From Bacteroidota bacterium (lineage in GTDB: Bacteria; Bacteroidota; Bacteroidia; 2-12-FULL-35-15), in contig JAFLBF010000004.1 in NCBI GenBank assembly GCA_017303895.1, forward strand, positions 208,920-272,919: a stretch of DNA of 64,000 nt, in the 5' to 3' direction. The translations under genes and the position numbers were made by a program. The notes below the pieces were generated by a model that did not search any database, was not told the origin of the DNA, and saw only the letters and a list, made by a program, of their open reading frames with translations. Of this stretch, positions 54,559-63,948 are shown in pieces. The number at the start of each line of letters is the position of its first letter. The stretch's first letter is position 1.

Positions 54559-55489
54559 AAGAAACCCGTTCAATATCGCTCAACTTATTTAGATCCTGCA
54601 CCACTCTTCCTTCCTTACTTTGCCCAAATACACTTATAAATTTAGCGCCATAGATCACCTCCTCATAAGTATAAGAAAAGCGGGTGTTAACCGTTTGAGA
54701 GAATGTATCATCAAAGCCATTTAACAGGATCATGAATTCAGCATCCGAATCGATCAGATCCTGTGCACTCATTCCCCACAAGGGACTATTTTCATCTATA
54801 GGATGATTGATGGTCCAGGTCATCGGAAAAAAAACGATCTTCTTCAACTCTAATTCCAGAGGACGAAAGCGCCTTACCATTACACCATTTTCATTTTCTA
54901 ACTTAGCCAATGTTACTCTGCATTCCATATCCGACAATTGACTATTTCGCATTTTGTTAGCTATTCTAAATTGAAACGCTTTACCTCCTTTAAAAGGAGC
55001 AATAACAGCATGCTTGCTAAACAACACATTTGCCTTTGGTCTGGAAAATCGTCCATAAAGCAAGCCTGTAGCCAATGCAAATCCTAATACTCCGATCATA
55101 GACTCAAAGGCTGCAATGGTACTTGCCGTATGAGTAAGTGGACTAATGCTACCAAAGCCAACAGTACTGAATGTTTGAGTGCTAAAAAAGAATGCGCCTA
55201 AAAACTTATCGAACTCTGTTGTGCCTTCTATACCACGCAATCCCTCCACTCCCGTGAAATAATAAAGGCATGTGAATAATAAATTAATAGCTATAAAATA
55301 TATTACAACAAACAAATTGAATTTCATCCATGACATCGAGACCAATGCATGATAGATGCTTATGGATGAGATTCCATCTTTTTCTATCCGTTCGATATTA
55401 AATGAGCCATCATGATTGATCAAACGTGAGCGCTGTGTGGAGGTTTTACTACCAAATCCTAATTCGCTTTCTTCTTTTTTACTTTTCAT
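54551..55489 (-). CDS. Inward-rectifier (KirBac-type) potassium channel
   Basis: A 312-residue prokaryotic Kir channel. Two membrane helices (FNLFVVIYFIAINLLFTCLY; SMIGVLGFALATGLLYGRF) flank a pore loop with the selectivity filter FSTVGFGSISP. The cytoplasmic immunoglobulin-like C-terminal domain follows, with FQFRIANKMRNSQLSDMECR, MTWTINHPIDENSPLWGMSA and RFSYTYEEVIYGAKFISVFG. It should conduct K+ into the cell. A -7 box at 55521-55528 on the - strand fits its start. The membrane protein gene at 55566 is divergent from it. Confidence 0.93.
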   Translation of the reverse strand: MKSKKEESELGFGSKTSTQRSRLINHDGSFNIERIEKDGISSISIYHALVSMSWMKFNLFVVIYFIAINLLFTCLYYFTGVEGLRGIEGTTEFDKFLGAFFFSTQTFSTVGFGSISPLTHTASTIAAFESMIGVLGFALATGLLYGRFSRPKANVLFSKHAVIAPFKGGKAFQFRIANKMRNSQLSDMECRVTLAKLENENGVMVRRFRPLELELKKIVFFPMTWTINHPIDENSPLWGMSAQDLIDSDAEFMILLNGFDDTFSQTVNTRFSYTYEEVIYGAKFISVFGQSKEGRVVQDLNKLSDIERVSFN

Positions 55490-55520
55490 GATTCTTTTTA
55501 TGGATAAACAATTCGATGAA

Positions 55521-55547
55521 CAAATATAGAATTAATTGATAATTTTG
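55521..55547. promoter_or_regulatory. Divergent -7 boxes between the Kir channel and the next gene
   Basis: TATATTTG on the - strand (55521-55528), 32 bases before the Kir ATG, and TAATTTTG on the + strand (55540-55547), 19 bases before the ATG at 55566. Both match TAnnTTTG; the two are 11 bases apart, so the promoters may compete. Confidence 0.4.
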
Positions 55548-55565
55548 TGGCACAAATAAAAAACG

Positions 55566-56117
55566 ATGGAGTATATAGGAAAACGTATTAGCATCAAAAA
55601 AAAGGAAAACCATGAATGGAGCATTGTGATCGTTTCTTCTACTGAAAAAGTGAAGAACATTCTACTTTTTGCATGGCTTTTTGCATGGACCGTATCCGGT
55701 GTCATCGTATTTACTCAATACTTTACTATACCTGACCCCAACACGCGAGTAGCTATTATCGTATGGATAGGTTTCTGGGCATATTTTGAATACAAAATAT
55801 TTAAAGCATTCCTCTGGAGAAAATATGGAGTAGAAAAGATCAAATTACATGAAGGTAAACTATTTTATAAGCGCGATGTTGCCGGCAGGGGAAAAATCAA
55901 AGTGTATGATGCAGAGTTCATAAAAGATCTTAGAGTTTTAGAAGCAAAAGAAAATTCATTTCTTGAGAATGTAAACAACTCTTATTGGGTTGTAGGAGGA
56001 GAAAAGATCGCATTTGATTATTATGGGAAAGAAATAAAAATCGGCATCCAGCTTGAAAAGCAAGATGCCGATGAGTTGATCAAATTGATCAAGAAAAAAT
56101 TCTCTTATAAGAACTAG
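55566..56117 (+). CDS. Membrane protein of unknown function
   Basis: A 183-residue protein I do not recognise. A basic N-terminus (GKRISIKKKENHEWSIVIVS) precedes two close membrane helices (~residues 28-50, NILLFAWLFAWTVSGVIVF; and ~55-78, VAIIVWIGFWAYFEYKIF). A ~100-residue C-terminal domain rich in beta-strand-like segments follows (KLHEGKLFYKRDVAGRGKIK, ADELIKLIKKKF). The layout, two helices and then a small domain, resembles bacterial PH-domain membrane proteins, but this is only a resemblance. Its stop overlaps the 3' end of the large T9SS gene by four bases. Confidence 0.75.
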   Translation: MEYIGKRISIKKKENHEWSIVIVSSTEKVKNILLFAWLFAWTVSGVIVFTQYFTIPDPNTRVAIIVWIGFWAYFEYKIFKAFLWRKYGVEKIKLHEGKLFYKRDVAGRGKIKVYDAEFIKDLRVLEAKENSFLENVNNSYWVVGGEKIAFDYYGKEIKIGIQLEKQDADELIKLIKKKFSYKN

Positions 56118-59100
56118 TTCTTGATGATTTTCTTAACAGTTTTCATTCCTTGTTCGTCTGTTAGGATATTGAAATAATAAACCCCTGAGCTTAATTCCGA
56201 AAGATTAAAAGATAAACGTTCGTTTTGAACTACTTTTTGCACTTCATTTAGCACCTGCTGACCAAGCGCATTGAACAAACTAACCCTAACAGGAATAGGA
56301 TCGCTAAAGTTAAAGACGATCTGATACACATTATTGTCTGCAACGATTTGTATTGACTCATTAAAGTCAGGAGAATTAATTCCGGTAGTATTTAGGACAT
56401 ATAGATTCTGTGTAATTGTATCCGAGCAGGCACCATTAGAAACTGTGAGTTGAACCGAGTATAGACCATCGTTTAAATAAGTGTGAATTGGATTTACTGC
56501 GGTTTCAATAGCAGAACCATCACCAAAATCCCATTCAAAATTTGTTGCACCGGAAGAATAGTTTGAGAAAGCAACAGTGCTGTTTTCATCCAAAAATAAT
56601 GTATCGGTGCTCATTGTAAACAATGCATCCACAATACTGGAATCAGATATTACATAATTAAAAGAAGCTGAACAACCTGCCGAATCAGTAATTGTTAGTG
56701 AGTAATTACCCGCAGGAATATTTTCATTATTTACAACATTAACACCATTCGACCAGACAAAAGTAGATGAGGCTAAATCTGTTGTTGAAGACTGTAACAA
56801 AATTGCTCCATCGGAAACCCCAGAACATGAACTGCTTATTACCGAAGCCTGAATGTTGATAGCAGATGGTTCCTCTACCAGTATCGTTTCTGTCATTAAT
56901 CCACCACACAAACCAGTATTACCACCTACAATTACTGTATACTCTCCTGCCGGAATATTTTGTAATGTGTCTGAACCGATAACGTTTGAATGTGATTGGA
57001 CCACTTGTCCTTGATCATTTTGCCAAGTATAATTCCATGGTCCAATTCCTAATCCTGTCGCAATAACATTTCCATTGGATAAACCAGAGCATTGCGGAGC
57101 TTGAGCTAAAAGCCCGATCGGTTTACCAATATTAAGCATAAAACGAGGAGTGGTTGTGCTACTCGGAATTGAAAATGTATAGGACGGTGTTGTTCTAAGA
57201 TCTATCTGATTCCCATTTAAAAGATCGGTTAAGATCAAACAAGCACTTGTTGGCATATTCGTTAATGAGTCCAAACTAATGGTGTATGATCCTGTAATTC
57301 CAACTTTAACCATGATAGGAATTTGAAGATCATTGGTTAACAACGGAAGAGAATTAATTGATAAATTAAACGTATCCTGAATGGATGAGATTCCGGGCAC
57401 ATCCGTATTGAAGCTATAAAATTTATTGGCATCCAATCCTAAATCAAAATTTGTAGTAGCATTTTCATTAAAACGGATAACAGTTTCATCAGTATAACCC
57501 GCACCACCCAGATCTAATTTCAATAAGTAATCTGTGATCATTTGCTGATTGGAGCGAATGAACAAGCCGTCTGAAGCATTTTTAACAGTTTCGGTGATCT
57601 GCAAAACCGGGCTTGGTCCGGTAGCCTGAACTAAAAACGCTTGAGAAGATGCAATAAGATTAGAGCCTCCATTTGTACCTATCCCGCCAACATAACTAGT
57701 GTATTGATCTAGTGTCGGACTATAAGTATAAACAGCATTCGCTATATTTGTTTTTGTCCAACCAGCAGCGTTCCAATCAATAGTTGAAGGGTACGGATTA
57801 GCAATTAAATTCCACCCATCTTCAGAAGCAGGTTGAGCTGGGTCATCAGTATAAGTTACCGGTATGCTAATATTCTTTTTAAGCAATGTTCCGGTTACAT
57901 CAATAGTAACGGGGGCATTCATAATATAAGCCCAATATCCTTTATTTGCTGTAATAGGGTTTGTAATATTCGTTGGCTCAACATACCCATCATCATAAAT
58001 CCCGGAAAGCGTTTCGTCATAACTAACGATAGAAGCATTTGTGACAGTTGGAGGTGGGTACTGGGAGCCGGTAAATCCACCTGTTATAAAATCATCATCC
58101 CATTGTTGCAAAGTAGCACCCGAAACAGGAGTAGCGATAAACATCCAGCCATCTGTTCCGGCAGGAATGTAGCGCTGCATGGTTATATTCCCTGTGACAT
58201 CAGCAGCAGCAGGAATAGTTGCTATACGAGCTGTTCCACTGGCATCCGAAAGCAATGTTAAACCAACAGTTCCTAACGCAAAAGTCCCAATACTTGCTGT
58301 AAGCGTTCCTGAAAGGTTTTGAGCTGTTAGCAAACTTACACCTGCAGTATTACTCGTAGTAATATTCCTGAATGTAGCAGAAGCGCTACCACCTACTGTT
58401 TGTGCAACTGTTCCATTAAAAAAGACGGTACCATTTCTGGCATTGAAAGTCCCATTGTTTACCCAATTCCTTTTTACGTTCAATGTAAAGTCAGACGCAC
58501 TTACATCGAGTGTTACGCCTGAATTAATTGTAAGATTACCATTCGTTGTTAAAATCCCTCCTAACGTTTTTGTAGCACTGCCTGCCAGGGTAAGATTATT
58601 AAAGGTCTCCCCTGCAGCTTTGGTGATCGATTGATTGGTTCCGTTAAATATTACGGTACCTGTTCCTGGAGTAAATGCTCCCGCATCCAACCAATTTCCT
58701 CCAAGTGTAAAATTTAGATTATTGGCATTCAATACTCCTGAATTGATCGTAATATTATTGGTTACGGTAAGCGAATTTGTATTTAAAATTGCCGTAGCAT
58801 TAGTGCTATTCACAAGTAAATTCCCTACCCTTGCGCTACTATTAATATTCATCGTTTGAGCTAGAGGAGTACTGGCATTTCCAATTTGAAGCGTTCCACC
58901 TGTTACTGAACTATTGGTAATACCTATTGCAGTATAACCTAAATTAGCACCGCCAGAACGTTCGATAATAATTGTACCTCCAGTCATATTAAAAGTTGAG
59001 CCCACCCCGTTAATATGAAATGGCGCGATGCTGGTTGAAGTACACCCCACAGTCGGCAAGGTAAGAGTACCACCCGAGATTGTAAATTTGGCCAAATTAT

Positions 59101-60952
59101 TAATATTTACAGAATAGTATTGACCTGCAACACGAACCGTTCCACCAAAGATCTGAAAAACGCCTCCATTTGAAGCCACATTTTCATTTACTGCATCACC
59201 AATGTTTACCGCCCCATTGTTAACGATCAAATTACCATACAAGGATATTCCTGCAGGAAAATTAACTGTTGCAGTGGCAGAGTTGACATTTATGCCTGAT
59301 GTATTATTGATAAGGGCCAATGCTGTGAATGGAGTAAGATTTGTTGTGCCTGTTGTTGACAGTTTAAAAACTCCATTTGTAAGAGTTAAGAAATTAGAAG
59401 GAGCAGTAAAAGAAGGTGTAATAATATCCAATGTATTAGAAATGGAAGTGCCTAAATTTAAGGCAACTAAATTAAAATTATTGGTTGCTCCTGTCCCAGA
59501 ATAAGTCACATTCCCGTTTTTACTAAAAGTAATATTGCACAAACTATTTCCATCTGTAGCAAAATTGAGCGTCCCATTATTGGTTAAATTTCCCTTAAGA
59601 GTGAGTAGATGAGTCGCATTTGAACCGGTTGTTACATCAAAAGTAGCACCTGCATTAATTGTAATGTTTGAATTAACTGTAATATTCCGAACCGTATTAT
59701 TATTTCCAACTCTTAAAATTCCGCTAGTCCCTTCTCCTACAGTTAAGGTATTACAAAACGCATCCGTATTAACTGTGATTGTATGTCCATTTCTGATCGT
59801 CACATTATCGGAAGCAGTAGGCACTCCGGCAGGCGTCCAGCTTCCCGCTGTATTCCAATTTCCTGAGCCTGTAGAAAATTTATTTCCGGCAGCATTAGTA
59901 GATTGTTGCCCACTAATAGCAGCACTCAAAAAACCGTCTGTAACAGCATATAATCTCCAATAATATAATGTTCCAGGCAGCAATCCTGTTACGGCATAAT
60001 TTGTAGTATTTGTTGCTGTTTGCCCAACAAAGGAAAAGTTAACATTATCAGTAGAAGAATACACTACATAACCTACTTCATTTGTACACCAATTTGTCCA
60101 ATTTACGGTCATCCCTGTCTGAGAAACACCTGTAAAAGAAAGTGCACCGGAAGGACTAGGAGTTGTTACTGGCGGACTAAACCTGATCATCGAATTATTA
60201 GCAGGCAAAGTCGTTAATCCATTTTGCTGTCCGTTATTAAACGTATTGCTATTGGCCGTTTGCTGACACTTTAATTGAGCAGCAGTTGGAGCATTATTCA
60301 GAGTTGCAGCATTAATACCACAAGTGTAAGTAAATGCATTTGTCCCTTGCGTCATTGTTCCATAAATAAATTCAATAACACCTGTAGTTTCGTACAATTT
60401 AACCTGAAAGTTGATGCTAGGTGTTGTATTCAAATACACAGCCATATTGATCCACTCTACTGTTAAAACACGATTAGGGGCGGTTCCTGAAACAAGGTAT
60501 TTAATACTATTTCCCAAAGCATCTACCCCGCCTTGAGCCGTCATATCATCATAAAATGGAGCGATCGCTAACCATGTACCCGCTCCATTACCCGTAAACT
60601 GTGTGTTATCGTAACTATAGGGACCGGCAGATGGTCCTCCATCAGCTGTAGAAGAAGAAAAATCGACAAAACCATTAGTAGAAACAGAGAATTGCGTATA
60701 ACGTGTTCCGTTATACCAAAAATCGAAACCGATATCAACAGGATTGCTTCTATTATCATCCTGAGTAAAAGAAACATTATTTCTCCAACTATCAATTGCA
60801 TTACCTGTTGAAGCAATGGAACTATAAACGATAGAGGTGGTTCTTGTTGTGGTATAATTAGCAATACTTTGAGCTAATATAGAATTGCTATTAAGCAAAA
60901 TGAATATGAACGCGAAAACGCATTTAGAAAAAGTGGAGTAGAATTTCTTCAT
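56114..60952 (-). CDS. Large secreted T9SS protein with FN3, G8-like repeats and PKD domain
   Basis: A 1612-residue secreted protein. A signal peptide (FSKCVFAFIFILLNSNSILA) precedes an N-terminal beta domain (~30-260), then a fibronectin type III domain (~265-350, GMTVNWTNWCTNEVGYVVYS). From ~360 the sequence reads GNWNTAGSWTPAGVPTASDN and then hundreds of residues of short N/T/G-rich strands (LTLKGNLTNNGTLNF-type), as in right-handed beta-solenoid adhesins. SprB-like repeats (CSGLSNGNVIATGLGIGPWN) and a PKD domain (FEWDFGDGSAIETAVNPIHT) come before the final ~80-residue type A T9SS sorting domain, ending LSSGVYYFNILTDEQGMKTV. It is probably a surface adhesin. Confidence 0.9.
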   Translation of the reverse strand: MKKFYSTFSKCVFAFIFILLNSNSILAQSIANYTTTRTTSIVYSSIASTGNAIDSWRNNVSFTQDDNRSNPVDIGFDFWYNGTRYTQFSVSTNGFVDFSSSTADGGPSAGPYSYDNTQFTGNGAGTWLAIAPFYDDMTAQGGVDALGNSIKYLVSGTAPNRVLTVEWINMAVYLNTTPSINFQVKLYETTGVIEFIYGTMTQGTNAFTYTCGINAATLNNAPTAAQLKCQQTANSNTFNNGQQNGLTTLPANNSMIRFSPPVTTPSPSGALSFTGVSQTGMTVNWTNWCTNEVGYVVYSSTDNVNFSFVGQTATNTTNYAVTGLLPGTLYYWRLYAVTDGFLSAAISGQQSTNAAGNKFSTGSGNWNTAGSWTPAGVPTASDNVTIRNGHTITVNTDAFCNTLTVGEGTSGILRVGNNNTVRNITVNSNITINAGATFDVTTGSNATHLLTLKGNLTNNGTLNFATDGNSLCNITFSKNGNVTYSGTGATNNFNLVALNLGTSISNTLDIITPSFTAPSNFLTLTNGVFKLSTTGTTNLTPFTALALINNTSGINVNSATATVNFPAGISLYGNLIVNNGAVNIGDAVNENVASNGGVFQIFGGTVRVAGQYYSVNINNLAKFTISGGTLTLPTVGCTSTSIAPFHINGVGSTFNMTGGTIIIERSGGANLGYTAIGITNSSVTGGTLQIGNASTPLAQTMNINSSARVGNLLVNSTNATAILNTNSLTVTNNITINSGVLNANNLNFTLGGNWLDAGAFTPGTGTVIFNGTNQSITKAAGETFNNLTLAGSATKTLGGILTTNGNLTINSGVTLDVSASDFTLNVKRNWVNNGTFNARNGTVFFNGTVAQTVGGSASATFRNITTSNTAGVSLLTAQNLSGTLTASIGTFALGTVGLTLLSDASGTARIATIPAAADVTGNITMQRYIPAGTDGWMFIATPVSGATLQQWDDDFITGGFTGSQYPPPTVTNASIVSYDETLSGIYDDGYVEPTNITNPITANKGYWAYIMNAPVTIDVTGTLLKKNISIPVTYTDDPAQPASEDGWNLIANPYPSTIDWNAAGWTKTNIANAVYTYSPTLDQYTSYVGGIGTNGGSNLIASSQAFLVQATGPSPVLQITETVKNASDGLFIRSNQQMITDYLLKLDLGGAGYTDETVIRFNENATTNFDLGLDANKFYSFNTDVPGISSIQDTFNLSINSLPLLTNDLQIPIMVKVGITGSYTISLDSLTNMPTSACLILTDLLNGNQIDLRTTPSYTFSIPSSTTTPRFMLNIGKPIGLLAQAPQCSGLSNGNVIATGLGIGPWNYTWQNDQGQVVQSHSNVIGSDTLQNIPAGEYTVIVGGNTGLCGGLMTETILVEEPSAINIQASVISSSCSGVSDGAILLQSSTTDLASSTFVWSNGVNVVNNENIPAGNYSLTITDSAGCSASFNYVISDSSIVDALFTMSTDTLFLDENSTVAFSNYSSGATNFEWDFGDGSAIETAVNPIHTYLNDGLYSVQLTVSNGACSDTITQNLYVLNTTGINSPDFNESIQIVADNNVYQIVFNFSDPIPVRVSLFNALGQQVLNEVQKVVQNERLSFNLSELSSGVYYFNILTDEQGMKTVKKIIKN

Positions 60953-60974
60953 AAAGTATAATTCCTAAAAAAAC

Positions 60975-61002
60975 TTACATATGTAAACTTATACCAAAAG
61001 TA
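60975..61002 (-). promoter_or_regulatory. Promoter box and leader palindrome of the T9SS adhesin gene
   Basis: TACTTTTG on the - strand (60995-61002) fits TAnnTTTG. Between it and the ATG at 60952 lies TTACATATGTAA (60975-60986), a perfect 12-bp palindrome at about the predicted transcription start, a possible operator. Confidence 0.4.
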
Positions 61003-61065
61003 AACAAAAAATATTCATTTTTTAAAAAAAATTAGACGAAATAAAGTTCTTAACCCACAAAAACT

Positions 61066-61100
61066 AAAAAAGGGAACCATCTCTGACGGCTCCCTTTTTT
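61066..61100. terminator. Terminator between the Usp gene and the adhesin gene
   Basis: AAAAAAGGGA (61066-61075) pairs with TCCCTTTTTT (61091-61100), with CC/GG continuing inward past one A-C mismatch. It lies 16 bases after the Usp stop at 61116 on the - strand. Confidence 0.85.
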
Positions 61101-61115
61101 TATAAAAAATGGTTA

Positions 61116-61997
61116 TTAATAAGGATGTACCCATGGAGTATCTGCCACCACAGGCTGAATACTCATCACCGGAATCTTAGAATGATTAACGATCTGCTGA
61201 GCATATGTTCCCAACAATCTTCCGGTAAGTGTCTCGTCTTGATCGGTCATAATAACGATCAGATCAGCATTGATTGACTTCGCATACTCATAAGTATGTT
61301 TCGCTTGATTTCCACCATTGATAGACTTACGAGTAAAGCTTATGTCATGCTTCTTTAAATATTCTTCGATCTGATCCAACTTAAATTCGAATTTTTTCAT
61401 TTCACCGTCATCATCTGTATCCGGCAAACCAAGAATATTGATGCGAGAATTAAATTGCTTTGCAATTACCACTGCATGATTTACTTTTTGACGTGAATGA
61501 GCCGAATCATCAATTGGCAATACGATCTCTCTAAAACCAACCTTAGTCGCATGTGCTCTAACCGATAAAACAGGGCAAATAGATTCCGTCACCACTTTAT
61601 AGGTATTACTTCCCACAAAAAACTCTACTACACCTGAAGTTCCGTGTGTTCCCATCACCACAAGATCAACTTTATGCTCCTTTGAAACAGAAACGATCTC
61701 ATTAAAGATATTGCCATCAGCTGTTATACATGTTGACTTCACCCCATATTTGGATCGAATGGCAGCAGCCGTTTCTTCCAAACGTTTTTCTATTGCATTG
61801 ATAAAATCGCTTGGTGCATTTACCCTCATTTCCGGGGCTACTATACTGAATTTCTCCCAATGTTTTTCTACCACATGCAAAAGAACTAGATCAGCTTTTA
61901 AAACTTGCGCAGCAAAACCCGCATGCTCTATTGCGATCATCGATGTTTCAGAAAAATCAACAGGAATTAAAATTTTTTGAATGTTAAAGGCTTTCAT
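61116..61997 (-). CDS. Tandem-domain universal stress protein
   Basis: A 293-residue protein made of two Usp domains. The first (IQKILIPVDFSETSMIAIEH; ~1-150) has an intact nucleotide loop G-2x-G-9x-G-S in MGTHGTSGVVEFFVGSN. The second (~152-293, FREIVLPIDDSAHSRQKVNH) reads IMTDQDETLTGRLLGTYAQQ at this place and lacks the first glycines, so only the N-terminal half is likely to bind ATP. It is 15 bases after the next paralogue (62013-62900) and is probably co-transcribed with it. Confidence 0.92.
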   Translation of the reverse strand: MKAFNIQKILIPVDFSETSMIAIEHAGFAAQVLKADLVLLHVVEKHWEKFSIVAPEMRVNAPSDFINAIEKRLEETAAAIRSKYGVKSTCITADGNIFNEIVSVSKEHKVDLVVMGTHGTSGVVEFFVGSNTYKVVTESICPVLSVRAHATKVGFREIVLPIDDSAHSRQKVNHAVVIAKQFNSRINILGLPDTDDDGEMKKFEFKLDQIEEYLKKHDISFTRKSINGGNQAKHTYEYAKSINADLIVIMTDQDETLTGRLLGTYAQQIVNHSKIPVMSIQPVVADTPWVHPY

Positions 61998-62012
61998 AAT
62001 TTTATTTTTTAT

Positions 62013-62900
62013 TTAATATGGATTTGTAAATACACTTGTATCTTTTTTATGCTGCGGACGGATACTCAAAACAGGGATCTGAGAATGATTAATGATCTCT
62101 TGGGCTGATGAACCAATAAACAAGTCCGTAAAATCAACCTCCTGCTGTGTCATGATCATTATCAAGTCGCCCTCCACCTTATTAGAATATTCGATCACAT
62201 TTTGAGCGAGCGTTTCTTCTCCTTTTATCCCTTTAATGATCTCTGCTGTACATTCTACATTTTCTTTTTCCAAAAAGGCTTTTACTTGCCCCAACTGCCG
62301 GGTTAACTTATTAACTATAAATTCATCAGTTGTAAATAATACTGAAACAACACGAACAACCGCGCCATGAAATAAACGGGAAAATTCAACGGCCTTATTT
62401 ACTTTTTCACGTGTTTCTTTTGAAAGATCAAGCGGCAAAACGATCGTTTTGCAACCATTGCGATGGTGCTTTCCTTTGATCGTTATTACAGGAACAGTTG
62501 ATCCTCTAACTACACGAAGCGCATTGGAGCCAATAAACTTCTTCTTAAGCCCTTCATCTCCATTGGTTCCCATAACGATCAACGTTGCATTGATCATCTC
62601 AGCCACCTCTGCAATTTTATCATAAATGGAACCTTTAGCGATGATCGTATTCACTTTCACTCCGCTTTTTTTCTCCACATCGGCAGCCATTGCATCTAAC
62701 TGTTCTTGCAATTTCTTCTTCAATTCATCGTGCTGCTGATTGGAAAACAACTTCGCCAACATTCCTCCTTCTTCTATCACATTCAACAACGTAATTTCCG
62801 CATGATACTCCCTTGCTAAATTATAGGATTGCTCCAACGCAATTAATGATTGAGATGAAAAATCAATTGGAACCAAAATTTTATTCGAAGACTGAATCAT
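62013..62900 (-). CDS. Tandem-domain universal stress protein, paralogue
   Basis: A 295-residue protein. I start at the ATG at 62900 (MIQSSNKILVPIDFSSQSLI); a GTG at 62933 adds residues unlike the family. Two Usp domains are present: the first keeps the nucleotide loop (MGTNGDEGLKKKFIGSN), the second, ending IMTQQEVDFTDLFIGSSAQE, has lost its first glycines. The pattern equals that of the neighbouring gene, so the pair arose by duplication after the two-domain form existed. They may form an operon expressed under stress or in stationary phase; no promoter match was clear. Confidence 0.92.
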   Translation of the reverse strand: MIQSSNKILVPIDFSSQSLIALEQSYNLAREYHAEITLLNVIEEGGMLAKLFSNQQHDELKKKLQEQLDAMAADVEKKSGVKVNTIIAKGSIYDKIAEVAEMINATLIVMGTNGDEGLKKKFIGSNALRVVRGSTVPVITIKGKHHRNGCKTIVLPLDLSKETREKVNKAVEFSRLFHGAVVRVVSVLFTTDEFIVNKLTRQLGQVKAFLEKENVECTAEIIKGIKGEETLAQNVIEYSNKVEGDLIMIMTQQEVDFTDLFIGSSAQEIINHSQIPVLSIRPQHKKDTSVFTNPY

Positions 62901-62995
62901 ATTTTTTAAATACTTTTGCTTTGTGTTACCCACAAATTAAACTATTTATTTAGATTTTAACAAATTTACAACATCCTTTTTAAAACTATCATAAA

Positions 62996-63871
62996 ATGAG
63001 CAATATCATTCCTGAAACAGAATTGATCTTAAATCCGAACGGAAGCGTTTACCACCTTCAACTTTTACCGGAACACATAGCGGAAAACATCATCATTGTA
63101 GGTGACCAGGGACGTGTTGCTACTGTTTCTAAATACTTCAACTCCATTGAGGTAAAGATCCAAAACAGAGAATTTGTAACGCATATAGGTACATTCAAGG
63201 GGAAGAAAATTATGGTTCTTTCATCCGGAATTGGTACCGACAATATTGACATCCTGATCAATGAACTAGATGCGGCCGTTAATATCGACCTTAAAACGAG
63301 AACTATAAAGGAAAACAAAACAAAATTGAACATTGTTCGTATTGGCACTTCCGGTGCTTTGCAAGCCGATATTCCGGTTGACAACTATGTTGTTTCCAGC
63401 TATGGATTAGGGTTTGATGGCTTGCTGAATTACTACAAAGATCTAAAACAAGTAAATGATGATGCTGTATCAGAAGCATTCATCCAACAAACAAATTGGG
63501 ATAAAAACCTGCCATATCCGTATGCTATCAAAGGCTCTGAAACACTGATCGACAAAATAGGATTCGATCAAATTAAGGGCATTACGGCCACTGCACCCGG
63601 ATTTTATGGTCCACAAGGACGACAACTTCGTCTTTCACCATGGGTAGCCGATTTTAACCAACAACTAACCGATTTTAACCACAAAGGAATCCGTATCACT
63701 AACTTCGAAATGGAAACTTCTGCTCTGTACGGTTTAGGAAAACTCTTAGGGCATGAAACCTGCACTATTTGTGCCATTATAGCCAATCGAGTAGCTAAAA
63801 AATACAGCAAAGATTACCATCCTGCTGTAGAGAATTTAATACAGCTGGTATTAGAGAGATTAACAAAGTAA
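62996..63871 (+). CDS. Nucleoside phosphorylase (uridine phosphorylase-like)
   Basis: A 291-residue member of the PNP/UDP phosphorylase family, which splits nucleosides with phosphate to a base and ribose 1-phosphate. Typical segments are IIIVGDQGRVATVSKYFNS (phosphate-binding region), VLSSGIGTDNIDILINEL, VRIGTSGALQADIPVDNYVV and the substrate loop TNFEMETSALYGLGKLLGHE with the ribose-binding MET/E motif. Pyrimidine preference is suggested but not proved. It is divergent from the Usp pair. Confidence 0.9.
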   Translation: MSNIIPETELILNPNGSVYHLQLLPEHIAENIIIVGDQGRVATVSKYFNSIEVKIQNREFVTHIGTFKGKKIMVLSSGIGTDNIDILINELDAAVNIDLKTRTIKENKTKLNIVRIGTSGALQADIPVDNYVVSSYGLGFDGLLNYYKDLKQVNDDAVSEAFIQQTNWDKNLPYPYAIKGSETLIDKIGFDQIKGITATAPGFYGPQGRQLRLSPWVADFNQQLTDFNHKGIRITNFEMETSALYGLGKLLGHETCTICAIIANRVAKKYSKDYHPAVENLIQLVLERLTK

Positions 63872-63919
63872 GGTTGAAATCTTCTTCCCACCTCACCATT
63901 TTACCATCGGGTGGGCGTC

Positions 63920-63927
63920 TATTTTTG
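63920..63927 (+). promoter_or_regulatory. -7 box of the last gene
   Basis: TATTTTTG, a full match to TAnnTTTG, 21 bases before the ATG at 63949. No -33 TTG is seen. Confidence 0.4.
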
Positions 63928-63948
63928 TGTTTGTAACATATACACTCT

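Noticed and set aside
58443-59963. Several + strand frames of 60-100 residues
   Set aside because: They lie opposite the repetitive N/T/G-rich part of the 1612-residue gene and share no recognisable features.
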